This document shows, in pieces, positions 9,482 to 17,102 of a DNA stretch of 64,000 nt (position 1 is the first letter of the stretch; each line of letters starts with the position of its first letter). Source of the DNA: Endozoicomonas sp. ISHI1 (GTDB lineage: Bacteria; Pseudomonadota; Gammaproteobacteria; Pseudomonadales; Endozoicomonadaceae); contig NZ_JAGRPU010000008.1 of assembly GCF_024606225.1 (NCBI RefSeq), forward strand, positions 99,607 to 163,606, given 5' to 3'. The translations under genes and the position numbers were made by a program. A model generated the notes under the pieces. The model was not told the origin of the DNA, searched no databases, and was given only the letters and a program-made list of their open reading frames with translations.

Positions 9482-10354
9482 TCACAGTCCCATAATCTGC
9501 AGATAAGATTGAACCAGTGTTTCTCCCCAAAGCAGGGCAATAAAGCCCGCAGCGGCCAGATAAGGCCCAAAGGGAATAGGGTTGCTCCGCTCCTGCTTTT
9601 TCAGGATGATTAGCACCACCGCGACAATCGTTCCCACCAGTGAGGACAGCAGAATAATCAGAGGTAGCATTTGCCAACCCATCCAGGCACCGAGTGCCCC
9701 CAGTAGTTTAAAGTCGCCATAGCCCATACCTTCTTTGCCCGTCAGCAGTTTGAATAGCCAGTAAACAGACCACAGTGAAAGATAACCGGCAGCAGCACCC
9801 AGCACCGCGTCCTCTAAAGGAATCAATAACTCAAAGCTGTTGGCTAGCAGGCCCAGCCAGAGTAAGGGCAAGGTAATGCTGTCCGGCAGCAGTTGGGTGT
9901 CCAGGTCAATCATGCTCAATGCCAGCAGGGACCAGACTAAACAGCACAGTAAAATCGTCTGGAGCGTGGCGCCAAAGTAGATGCCAACAGCAACGGTCAG
10001 CAGGGCAGAGACTACCTCAATGATCGGATAGCGAACAGAAATAGAGGTTTTGCAGGAAGAGCAACGGCCTTTCAAAAACAGATAGCTGATAACCGGGATA
10101 TTTTCCCAGGCCCGGATCTTGTGGCCACAGCTCGGACAGGTGGAGTCGGGCTTGATCAGGTTATAAGGTTCCATCTCAGCAGGAACCTTGTCCGGGTGAA
10201 GTGTTTCCAGACACTCCAGCTTCCACTGCCGTTCCATCATTACCGGCAGGCGCAGAATAACAACATTGAGAAAGCTACCAACCAGAAGGCCGACCAGGAG
10301 CAGGATGAGATAGAAATAAGTGGGTGAAGACTGGAGTAATTCTAAGAGTGCCAT
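9482..10354 (-). CDS. pilD: Prepilin peptidase / N-methyltransferase PilD
   Basis: 290 residues with about eight membrane segments. The cytoplasmic loop carries two zinc-type Cys pairs (CPSCGH and CSSCKT). The two catalytic Asp motifs of the type IV prepilin peptidase are present (MIDLDTQLLPD and GMGYGDFKLLGALGAWMGW). It cleaves and N-methylates the pilins encoded at 2.1-4.8 kb in the inner membrane. In most relatives pilC lies directly upstream; here pilC is about 6.7 kb away behind a foreign island, so pilD must use a promoter between about 10355 and 10560. Confidence 0.95.
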   Translation of the reverse strand: MALLELLQSSPTYFYLILLLVGLLVGSFLNVVILRLPVMMERQWKLECLETLHPDKVPAEMEPYNLIKPDSTCPSCGHKIRAWENIPVISYLFLKGRCSSCKTSISVRYPIIEVVSALLTVAVGIYFGATLQTILLCCLVWSLLALSMIDLDTQLLPDSITLPLLWLGLLANSFELLIPLEDAVLGAAAGYLSLWSVYWLFKLLTGKEGMGYGDFKLLGALGAWMGWQMLPLIILLSSLVGTIVAVVLIILKKQERSNPIPFGPYLAAAGFIALLWGETLVQSYLQIMGL

Positions 10355-10567
10355 TAGTCAATAAATCCGGTTTTCTTAATATGAAAGTGCCGCATGTTCA
10401 GATCCAGAGACACATTATAATTTGATAGCAGCGACACTTTGGCTCATGGCTGTTTTCTGGTCTTACTCTACTTGATTTTTGGATTCAGTGCATTCTTATG
10501 GGCAAACTCTATTGGTCTGTCAGGTTGTCCTTATCGATTTCAAAATGGCTATGATGTGTCAAAAACA

Positions 10568-10640
10568 ATGATTACATTGGAGCAAATTAATGCATTTCGG
10601 TCTGTAGTTGAGAGTGGCAGCTACAGTGCCGGAGGGTGTG
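10568..10640 (+). pseudogene. N-terminal fragment of a LysR-type regulator, cut by an insertion
   Basis: The ATG at 10568 starts MITLEQINAFRSVVESGSYSAG, the first helix and turn of a LysR helix-turn-helix domain. After about 24 codons the LysR similarity stops. The continuation of the same domain (VRETLCQKDILGQSLFV) is found at about 12800, on the other side of the proteasome-ATPase gene. The frame stays open to 10723, but the residues past ~10640 are not LysR-like. Two halves of one gene flanking an insertion is the simplest reading. Confidence 0.65.
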
Positions 10641-10749
10641 ACATAACCAGATACCGATTCACATCAAAAAGCTTCATGGGCTCTACATTGCACTACAATC
10701 ATCGTGGTGGCCACCCGGTCTGAACTCGAAAAGTATTGCATGGTGCCAA

Positions 10750-12738
10750 ATGAGACTTAGGTTTATTTTCTTTTATCGTCTTCTGTTAAGCCTGATTACC
10801 GGCTGTCCTGCTTTCCTTTATGCCTCCCCTTATCAAATAGAAGTAATAGCTGTTAATGCTGAAAACATGCGATATATTGCATATACCTCGGGTACTGTTC
10901 ATCAAGCCAAACATGATTTATCCGAAGCATCGAACAGGCATTTATCTAACGAAAGTTTGCCACCGGTTATCGAGGAATCTGGCGACACCCAAAAGAAAGT
11001 GCTCTACGAACTGAAAGACGATGATAATTTTATTACACCCACCCCAACACTCCCGCCGGTGCCCGATGTTATTGAATTTGCTCACGAGAAAGAAGTCTCA
11101 ATACAGAAAGAGCTTGCAGCCAGCACCTTGACGGTCAAGCCAACGCCTAATGAACCAGCTGCAAGACACTTCACCTATGCAACCATAAGGGCAGAAGCAA
11201 GCTCCAATGACATGCAATCGACAACGCTTTTGCCACAAGCCTCAATTCTTTCAGCTTCGGCTTCATCCAGCCCTGCAGATTTTCAGAGCAATGGGAATAA
11301 GCTACTTTGCACTCATTGCGGCAAGAGCCTGACTGCAGGAATGCATACACAAAAACAAAACCATCAAAAACAGCTTATGGGGCAGAGTCCGAGCTCTTTT
11401 GCTGGCCCCGGTGGCCTTGGTGGCCAGGGTAAAGACCAGCAAGACGAAGAGAATAAGGATGCGAAACGCGCGCAACACAAGAAATACACTCCTCCCCCGC
11501 CACCACAGGGTGGCGGATCCAAACGTCGCCAGTTCCGCTCTGCCGTCACTGCGGCGCAAAGACTGCCGGATGTAAAGCCACATGTACAGTGCAGGCTGCG
11601 CTTGCTCAAACTGCAACGCATCAATGACTACCTGCTGCTGGAGGAAGAGTACATCACGAATCAGAGCCGCCTGAACCGGGAGAGCAGTATCGACAGGGAG
11701 CAGTTAATGGTGGATGAGGTTCGCGGCTCGCCAATGAAAGTGGGGGTACTGGAGGAGATCATCGATGAAAACCATGCCATCGTCAGCGGGTCGGACGGTT
11801 TGCCGCACTACGTGAACATCATGTCCTTCGTGGACAGGGACAAGCTGGAGCCGGGCGGTCAGGTGCTCCTTCACAGCAAGCAGATGTCCATCATTGGCGT
11901 ACTTTCGGATGAGGTCGACCCCATGGTTCGTGTGATGATGGTCGAGAAAGCCCCGATGGAGTCTTACGTTGATATTGGCGGCCTGGAGAAACAGATACAG
12001 GAAATCAAGGAGGCCGTCGAGTTGCCGCTCACACATCAGGAGCTTTACGATGAAATTGGCATTTCCCCACCTAAGGGGGTCATCTTCTACGGGCCGCCCG
12101 GAACCGGTAAAACGCTGCTGGCCAAGGCCGTCGCACACCATACCAGCGCCACCTTCCTGCACGTCGTCGGGTCGGAGCTCATTCAGAAGCACCTTGGCGA
12201 CGGTGCCAGACTGGTGCGTGAGCTGTTCCGCGCTGCAGAGGAGTATGCGCCGTCCATCGTCTTCATTGACGAGATCGACGCCGTCGGTACTAAACGCTAC
12301 GAGTCACATAGTAGTGGCGAGAACGAGATCAAGCGCACCATGCTGGAACTCCTGAACCAGCTTGACGGATTTGATAGCCGCACCGACGTCAAGGTCATTA
12401 TGGCCACCAATCGCATTGAGGCACTTGACCCGGCTCTCATCCGGCCCGGTCGCATCGACCGCAAGATCGAGTTCCCTGTACCGGACTCCGAGACCCAGAA
12501 AAAAATCTTCAACATCCACACCGCCAAGATGGCCCTGGCCGAAGACGTCAATCTCGAAGAGTTCATCATAACCAGAGATAACCTCAGTGGTGCTGACATC
12601 AAGGCCATCTGCACAGAGGCCGGTCTGCTGGCCCTGCGCGAGCGCCGAATTCGGGTCACACAGACAGACTTCAGAAAGGCCAGAGAGCAGATTATGTACC
12701 TTAAAAATGAGTGTATTTCGGAAGGGTTGTATTTATGA
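10750..12738 (+). CDS. Eukaryotic-type 26S proteasome regulatory ATPase (Rpt2/PSMC1-like) with a bacterial signal peptide and new N-terminal part
   Basis: 662 residues. Residues 1-25 look like a Sec signal peptide (basic start, hydrophobic core, cut near LYA-SPYQ). Residues ~26-215 are Ser/Thr/Pro-rich, have no domain I recognise, and include C187-x2-C190-x8-H199-x5-H205, a possible zinc site. Residues ~216-662 align by eye along the whole of eukaryotic Rpt2: the Gly-rich and charged tail, [20 protein letters not shown], an OB-fold part, then the AAA domain with Walker A GPPGTGKT (448-455), Walker B IVFIDEID (503-510) and RPGRIDRK (from 565). The last residues EGLYL match the Rpt2 HbYX docking tail. 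The pore-loop position reads KHLGD where Rpt2 has KYLGD. Archaeal PAN lacks these Rpt2-specific parts. Base composition rises in GC from about 11.4 kb. Function is unknown; a secreted host-directed factor is an inference. Confidence 0.9.
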   Translation: MRLRFIFFYRLLLSLITGCPAFLYASPYQIEVIAVNAENMRYIAYTSGTVHQAKHDLSEASNRHLSNESLPPVIEESGDTQKKVLYELKDDDNFITPTPTLPPVPDVIEFAHEKEVSIQKELAASTLTVKPTPNEPAARHFTYATIRAEASSNDMQSTTLLPQASILSASASSSPADFQSNGNKLLCTHCGKSLTAGMHTQKQNHQKQLMGQSPSSFAGPGGLGGQGKDQQDEENKDAKRAQHKKYTPPPPPQGGGSKRRQFRSAVTAAQRLPDVKPHVQCRLRLLKLQRINDYLLLEEEYITNQSRLNRESSIDREQLMVDEVRGSPMKVGVLEEIIDENHAIVSGSDGLPHYVNIMSFVDRDKLEPGGQVLLHSKQMSIIGVLSDEVDPMVRVMMVEKAPMESYVDIGGLEKQIQEIKEAVELPLTHQELYDEIGISPPKGVIFYGPPGTGKTLLAKAVAHHTSATFLHVVGSELIQKHLGDGARLVRELFRAAEEYAPSIVFIDEIDAVGTKRYESHSSGENEIKRTMLELLNQLDGFDSRTDVKVIMATNRIEALDPALIRPGRIDRKIEFPVPDSETQKKIFNIHTAKMALAEDVNLEEFIITRDNLSGADIKAICTEAGLLALRERRIRVTQTDFRKAREQIMYLKNECISEGLYL

Positions 12739-12794
12739 TGCGTGTGCATACCACCGGGTGAATTAGCCTGATGACTCAGAACGACTCATTAAAC

Positions 12795-13365
12795 ACTGCT
12801 TGAAAAGAAAAATATCCGGTCAGAGAGACCCTGTGCCAAAAAGATATTTTAGGGCAATCACTTTTTGTGATTCAGGGTAAAAAAGCACTCCCAACCGAGT
12901 TCGCTCTCTATCTGTATCCTCGCGCAAATCATCTGGCGAAGCAGGCGAAAGAATTTGAACAGGTAGCACTTTCTGCTCAGGATATGAAGATTACTGAGTT
13001 CAAAATTTGCTACGACGTACAAATTTCCATGGCGTTTTTAACTGAGCTTGATGCAACGATTGCTGAAACTTATCCGTCATTGCTGGTACATTGGCTGCAC
13101 CGCAACCGACACGACGCATTAGCTTTTCTTGAAAAAGATGAAGCGCAGGTAGCTCTGATGCCCACTTTATCTGATTTACTGCCATCTGAACGTGTTGGGG
13201 TAATGAACATTGGAGCATCAAAACTGGGCATCTATGCTCATCCCGCTTCGCCACTGGCCCGGCTAGTCTTCTTTCCTTTGATATTTCATTAGCGTACCCG
13301 ATAAGTAGCAGGGAACAGGTACAAATCGCTGATCATCGAAAGAGTGTTGTTAAAGAAATCAAGTA
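12795..13365 (+). pseudogene. C-terminal part of the same LysR-type regulator, frameshifted
   Basis: Translating from about 12795 gives KYPVRETLCQKDILGQSLFV, then GKKALPTEFALYLYPRANHL, which is the end of a LysR DNA-binding domain and its linker helix. It is followed by part of the ligand-binding domain (FKICYDVQISMAFLTELDAT, EAQVALMPTLSDLLPSERVG). The frame changes near 13265; the continuation with FDISLAYPISSREQVQIADH ends at 13365. The first ~24 residues of the domain are at 10568-10640. The gene is dead: split, frameshifted and lacking its C-terminus. Confidence 0.65.
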
Positions 13366-13547
13366 AGTGATCGGCCATGGGAATCAATATGTGAAAATGC
13401 TACAAGAGTTTAAACAAACCCTGATCGCCCAGACCACCACCAGAAAAATCAAAGTCCGCGCAGGGAGTCAGGATGGTTAGCATTACCGGCGAAGAGGGAC
13501 TGGAACAAGCCCGGCCATCAGGCGGCTATTTCCAGCCGAACCCCTGG

Positions 13548-13706
13548 CAGCCTGTCGGACTTAAGCGTCCGTAGCGAGGATTGCAAGAAATTGAGGATAA
13601 AAATTTCTGCTTCTGAGGAGAATAGCGAGCTATTTGACGAAGAAGCAGGAATTTTTAGACCAATTTATTGCAACCGCAGTAGGACAGCCTTAAGTCCGAC
13701 AGGCTG
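13548..13706 (+). repeat. Foldback MITE, copy a (159 bp)
   Basis: Bounded by inverted repeats CAGCCTGTCGGACTTAAG and its complement. The whole element is an imperfect palindrome centred on ATAGCGAGCTAT. The right end is followed by CTAG (13707-13710) and the left end is preceded by CTGG. It lies at the 3' end of the antitoxin gene and supplies its last codons and stop. Other copies are at 37039, 51113, 59532 and 62446. Confidence 0.85.
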
Positions 13707-13962
13707 CTAGCGCTTTCAGCAGTCGGTGCACAGTATCCCATCGGGGCTGGACCTTGCCGTTAAAGGCTTTGTACAGACTCTCCCGGTTCAGGCCGGTCTG
13801 TTCCGCCAGTTGTGTCACGCCTTTATGTTTGACCACATGCCCAAGAGCCACAATAAAAACACCGGGATCATTATCCTGATAGGCTTCAGTCAGAAACCAG
13901 GGGATGTCATCATCGGTCAGGGCATTATCAAAAGGATTGTAGGGTTTCAACGATTCGCTCAT
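13690..13962 (-). CDS. Antitoxin of a type II addiction module, 3' end rewritten by a MITE
   Basis: 90 residues from the ATG at 13962 (MSESLKPYNPFDNALTDDD). It is a HigA-like addiction-module antidote: a short acidic N-terminus, then a helix-turn-helix (GVTQLAEQTGLNRESLYKAF) and the end WDTVHRLLKAL. The last residues Ala-Ala-Cys-Arg-Thr and the TAA stop come from the end of MITE copy a, so the original C-terminus was replaced. The toxin gene lies just upstream and is frameshifted. The antitoxin could still be made and act as a repressor or an anti-addiction factor. Confidence 0.7.
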   Translation of the reverse strand: MSESLKPYNPFDNALTDDDIPWFLTEAYQDNDPGVFIVALGHVVKHKGVTQLAEQTGLNRESLYKAFNGKVQPRWDTVHRLLKALAACRT

Positions 13963-14160
13963 GATTGTTTCCTCCAGTTCTTGCAATATTTCTCTGACTT
14001 TTCAATGTCCTGGGACTCGCTGGATTTGTCCCCAACACAATAGGATGACCAGCTGCTCACCACGAACAGTGAAATAGGGCCGATAGCCTTTGCCTGCAAG
14101 TATCCGCATTTCACTGATATTGCCACCCACGGATTTTACATTATGGTTAGCAATGCCGGC
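13959..14160 (-). pseudogene. RelE/HigB-like toxin remnant, frameshifted
   Basis: Minus-strand translation gives VKSVGGNISEMRILAGKGYR, PYFTVRGEQLVILLC, then after a shift VGDKSSESQDIEK, and after another shift KYCKNWRKQS with a TGA that overlaps the antitoxin ATG. Together these are the C-terminal two thirds of the addiction-module killer family (GxSEMRIxxGxGYRxYF, LLCGGDKSSQ, RDI). The N-terminus is not recognisable. Two frameshifts make it inactive. Confidence 0.6.
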
Positions 14161-14328
14161 GAAGACGCACTGGAATAGGCCATAGAAATAGCCCCGACTG
14201 GCGACAGCCTTGAAGCCCGTGGTGCACCCGCGCAACGTAAGCGTTCAAGCAGGGTATTGACTCCCCCTACTTGCCGAGATCGGATTTTAACGGATTGGTC
14301 CCGAATTTCTCTTTCCAGATTCGCGGGA

Positions 14329-14643
14329 TTAGCTCTCGGATATCGCACGTTGCTCAAGATGTGTCAGGGTTCCAAGGCTGATGGCAATACGACTGGACTC
14401 AAGTTTCTGATGCTGGCGGTAAAGCGGAGCGCGGAAGCAGTAATTCTCTACCAGCAGACCCGCGATGAAGCTGACATCGGGAAAGCTGCGATCAAATAAT
14501 CCTAATGGTGTGGTTACCGTTGTTAGCGTCTGGCTGGGCTTGTGGCGAACGACTTCGCGCTGATATTTCAGGATGACATAGCTGGCAGGGCGCTGCGCCA
14601 GACTATAGGTGTACTTGTAGTCAATGATTTCGTAATGGTCTGC
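14329..14643 (-). pseudogene. IS66-type transposase (TnpC) remnant
   Basis: Minus-strand reading contains DHYEIIDYKYTYSLAQRPAS, YVILKYQREVVRHK, PLGLFDRSFPDVSFIAGLLV and NYCFRAPLYRQHQKLES. These match the middle region of IS66-family transposases (the Y-E-V-I-x-Y and APLYRQ-x-Q parts). It ends at a stop at 14329 and has no start, zinc-finger region or catalytic core. The 5' end is joined to the IS200-like remnant at about 14645. Confidence 0.5.
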
Positions 14644-15102
14644 GTCTTCAAATTGTCTTTATTCCCAAAAAGAGGCAAAAGGTCATTTATGGAAGCTTGA
14701 GAAATTTTCTGGGAACCATTGTTAATGAACTTGCCAAGTACAAAAAAGTGCAAAATTGCGGAGGGGCATTTGATGCGCGATTACGTCCATATTTGCATTA
14801 GCATTCCGATGAAATATTCTGCTTTCCATATTGTCGGTTATATGAAAGGAAAATGTGCAATAGCTATTGCAAGACCTTTCAAAGGTAAGCAAAGGAATTT
14901 TTCTGGAGAGTACTTCCGGATACGAGGGTATTTCGACGCACAATAGGACTTGATGAAAATGTGATTAGGGAATATATCAGAAACCAAGAGAAAAATGATG
15001 GAACACGAGATCAGTTGAAACTTGGTTTTGACTCAGGCACTTGGGGGTAACATAAGCCCTTTGAGGGTTTCACTTAATAAGCCCCCGGCTCTACCGGGGG
15101 TA
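14640..15102 (+). mobile_element. IS200/IS605-family element remnant with broken TnpA
   Basis: Plus-strand reading gives RLQIVFIPKKRQKVIYG, LRNFLGTIVNELAKYKK, then after one extra A in a run CKIAEGHLMRDYVHICISIP and YMKGKCAIAIARPFKGK. After another frameshift come VIREYIRNQEKND and the end. These are the parts of the Y1 transposase of IS200, including the D-x-V-H position of the HUH motif (here DYVH) and the catalytic Tyr in REYIRNQE. The 3' end has a perfect hairpin CCCCCGG-CTCTA-CCGGGGG (15082-15100), like the right end of IS200 elements. The left end is missing. Confidence 0.65.
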
Positions 15103-15170
15103 ATTAACTGATAATCGCAATAATCCTGACACAGCGAGAGAGTCATGAATCAAAAGAGGAGATATCTTTG

Positions 15171-15200
15171 TTGACAAAAACCGAAGGGGTATCCTACGTT
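15171..15200 (+). promoter_or_regulatory. Possible promoter of the glycosyltransferase gene
   Basis: TTGACA at 15171-15176 followed after 18 bases by TACGTT. The -10 match is weak. It is 60 bases upstream of the start codon, in an AT-rich stretch. Confidence 0.3.
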
Positions 15201-15259
15201 GTTTAAAATTTTATGATAATGTCGATAATATAAAAATATTAAATGGAATTTAAAATGTC

Positions 15260-16573
15260 ATGAAAAAATATAGATACATTTTGCTATTATTAATTCCTTT
15301 ATGGCTTTCAGCAAATAGCATAATTCCAGACAATGCTGCTAATGGTCTGAACAATGATACAAGCATAAATCAGCATGAAGAAAAATGGTCAGACTTTACT
15401 TGGTATCCGTTTAAGATTTTGAGTTACCCTGCCAGATTCTGGAAAAGACCTTATGAGCAAAATATCACTGAAATAGAAAAAGAAGATAAAAAGCATTCTT
15501 TAAAAGGATACATTTTAACTGAGCTTGCTGATGGCAGTTATTCTTCATATGAAAAAATTAAAGATGGAATTGAATTAGAAATAAATAATAAAGCTGATTT
15601 CGAAGGGCGGTCTGCATCATATCGAAAAGATTATTCTAGATACACTAGTAAAAATTTCAACAAGCCAAATAAGCTTCAAACATACCTTTCTTCTGTTCCA
15701 AGTGTCTCTAAAATTGATGATAATGCAATATATGGATTAAAAAATATAGATCTTATCCTATCAGGAGGAACCTGGAAACCCTATTCGCTGGCTGTTGCAA
15801 AGAATCATTTGGCATTTTCAAAAGCAAGGCGTACTAAATACAAATTCATACTGTTTAGCCAGAATAGCGAAGATGATGACTCAATAGATTTGATGAATTG
15901 GATGCACGATAGGCAACCTTATTGGGGAAAAATATTTTTAATTAATAAGTGGCTGAAAGAGGGTCGAGTAAAATCTGGTAAATGGATTACCTGGATAGAT
16001 GATGATATTGTAATCAATGATTTTAAGAATGATAAAAGCCATCTTGATAAAATAATAGATTCAGTTGGGGAGCATGCTTGCATTATAACTTCTCAGGATT
16101 ACTGGTACCATCAAGGATTACAACAATTAAATGATGGTCGTTTACCGAATACAGGCATTATTATGGTTAAGAACACAAGGTATTGCTCTTATATTTTAGA
16201 GTTATGGCTTAGCTATGCAGATGATCCAACTTTGGGAAAAAATAGTCAAAAATATACGCTTCACGAACAGGAAGCTTTAGTCAGGTTAAAGATAAATATC
16301 GATAAAAGATCTTTAGTTATCAAATTTATTAGAAACAGGACTAAAGATTGGAATTTTAATACATTTAAAAGATTTAATCATTTTTACAATGGTAGTCAGG
16401 CAAATTACAATTCAGATACAGAAAATGATAGAGCAATAGCTGCACTTATGAATGATGCATATATTCATCACACAGGGATGGCTTCTCTCTATAGACTTGC
16501 ACTTATCGCTCACTCACTCTTTGAAATTTCAGGTAATTACCCCGTTATCCAACATGCTGACGATGGCAGCTAA
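15260..16573 (+). CDS. Secreted glycosyltransferase-like protein (GT34-like fold), AT-rich
   Basis: 437 residues. A Sec signal peptide (KKYRYILLLLIPLWLSANS) precedes a catalytic-like domain from about residue 165. It shows FILFSQ, the metal-binding motif WIDDDIVI (Asp247-249), TSQDYWYHQGLQQL, PNTGIIMVKN and HEQEAL (335-340). This order (DxD, NTG-ffn and EQ) is that of galactosyl/mannosyltransferases of the GT34 group known from eukaryotes. The gene is much more AT-rich than its neighbours, with many AAA, AAT and ATA codons, a sign of recent transfer. The last ~10 residues run into unrelated GC-rich sequence and may be replaced. The substrate cannot be told; an exported sugar-modifying effector is inference. 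Confidence 0.6.
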   Translation: MKKYRYILLLLIPLWLSANSIIPDNAANGLNNDTSINQHEEKWSDFTWYPFKILSYPARFWKRPYEQNITEIEKEDKKHSLKGYILTELADGSYSSYEKIKDGIELEINNKADFEGRSASYRKDYSRYTSKNFNKPNKLQTYLSSVPSVSKIDDNAIYGLKNIDLILSGGTWKPYSLAVAKNHLAFSKARRTKYKFILFSQNSEDDDSIDLMNWMHDRQPYWGKIFLINKWLKEGRVKSGKWITWIDDDIVINDFKNDKSHLDKIIDSVGEHACIITSQDYWYHQGLQQLNDGRLPNTGIIMVKNTRYCSYILELWLSYADDPTLGKNSQKYTLHEQEALVRLKINIDKRSLVIKFIRNRTKDWNFNTFKRFNHFYNGSQANYNSDTENDRAIAALMNDAYIHHTGMASLYRLALIAHSLFEISGNYPVIQHADDGS

Positions 16574-16599
16574 CGGCACGCACACCGGCTGCAGATCAG

Positions 16600-16871
16600 C
16601 GCAGCCAGGAACCTGCGTTGTATGAGTGCTTTTTATCAAAATGGAACGCCTTGCGTTCCAAATCGAGCAGGTCCCACTATCGTCGTCTGACCCGTATTGA
16701 AACCCCAAATCCAGAGAGCGATATCTGCTGGAAGCCATACAATAGAGCTGGCATTCCCGGTCGCTGGATCGTCAGGTCAGCAAGCTGTATTACGAGCGCT
16801 TGTTGTTCAGCAAGGATAAGCAGCCCGTGCTGCAGGAAGTTGAACAAAAAACTAAAAAGTTTGAAGGGTAG
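16600..16871 (+). pseudogene. Remnant of a YhcG-type (DUF1016) PD-(D/E)XK nuclease gene
   Basis: Three-frame reading gives SHYRRLTRIETPNPES, then in another frame SWHSRSLDRQVSKLYYERLL and FSKDKQPVLQEVEQKTKKFEG with a stop at 16871. An in-frame TAG precedes SWHSRS. This is the DUF1016 N-terminal domain (W-S-x-R-x-L-x-R-Q-I). The frameshift and the stop show it is dead. The C-terminal nuclease domain is absent. Confidence 0.55.
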
Positions 16872-17102
16872 ACGTGCATTAAAACTATTGACAAGTACTC
16901 CTGATTTTCAGTGGACACAGAGTAAGTAACTTGCGGCCAAAATGCATTAAAACTGTTTTTATATGTCTGATTCCTGAATGTAGCTGGATAAAGCTGTTGA
17001 CTGATAGCCCTATATAATAAGGGCTATAGAGGAATAAGCTATTTCCGTGTCGATAGTTTAATGCATGTGTCTGGAGTTTTAATACATTTTCACATCTGTT
17101 GG
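16872..17102. other. Non-coding AT-rich boundary between the island and pilC
   Basis: No gene seen. The word GCATTAAAACT occurs at 16876 and 16943, and inverted forms (AGTTTTAATACA, TTTAATGCAT) at 17059-17085. A hairpin AGCCCTATATAATAAGGGCT lies at 17009-17028 and may end pilC transcription. The repeated words may mark the island end; no clear att site can be named. Confidence 0.35.

Noticed and set aside
10439..10567. Hydrophobic N-terminal extension (FLVLLYLIFGFSAFLWANS) before the LysR fragment
   Set aside because: It looks like a membrane helix, but LysR proteins start at the ATG at 10568, and the upstream frame is more likely chance.
10750..12738. Archaeal PAN or bacterial FtsH as the identity of the AAA protein
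   Set aside because: There is no zinc protease domain, and the Rpt2-specific N-terminal tail, CRLRLLKL segment and EGLYL end are not in PAN.
13564..13680. Open frames inside the MITE copies that give a Ser/Leu/Lys-rich peptide (also at 51113 and 59532)
   Set aside because: The same frame recurs only because the DNA is repeated; it has no ribosome-binding site and continues differently outside each copy.
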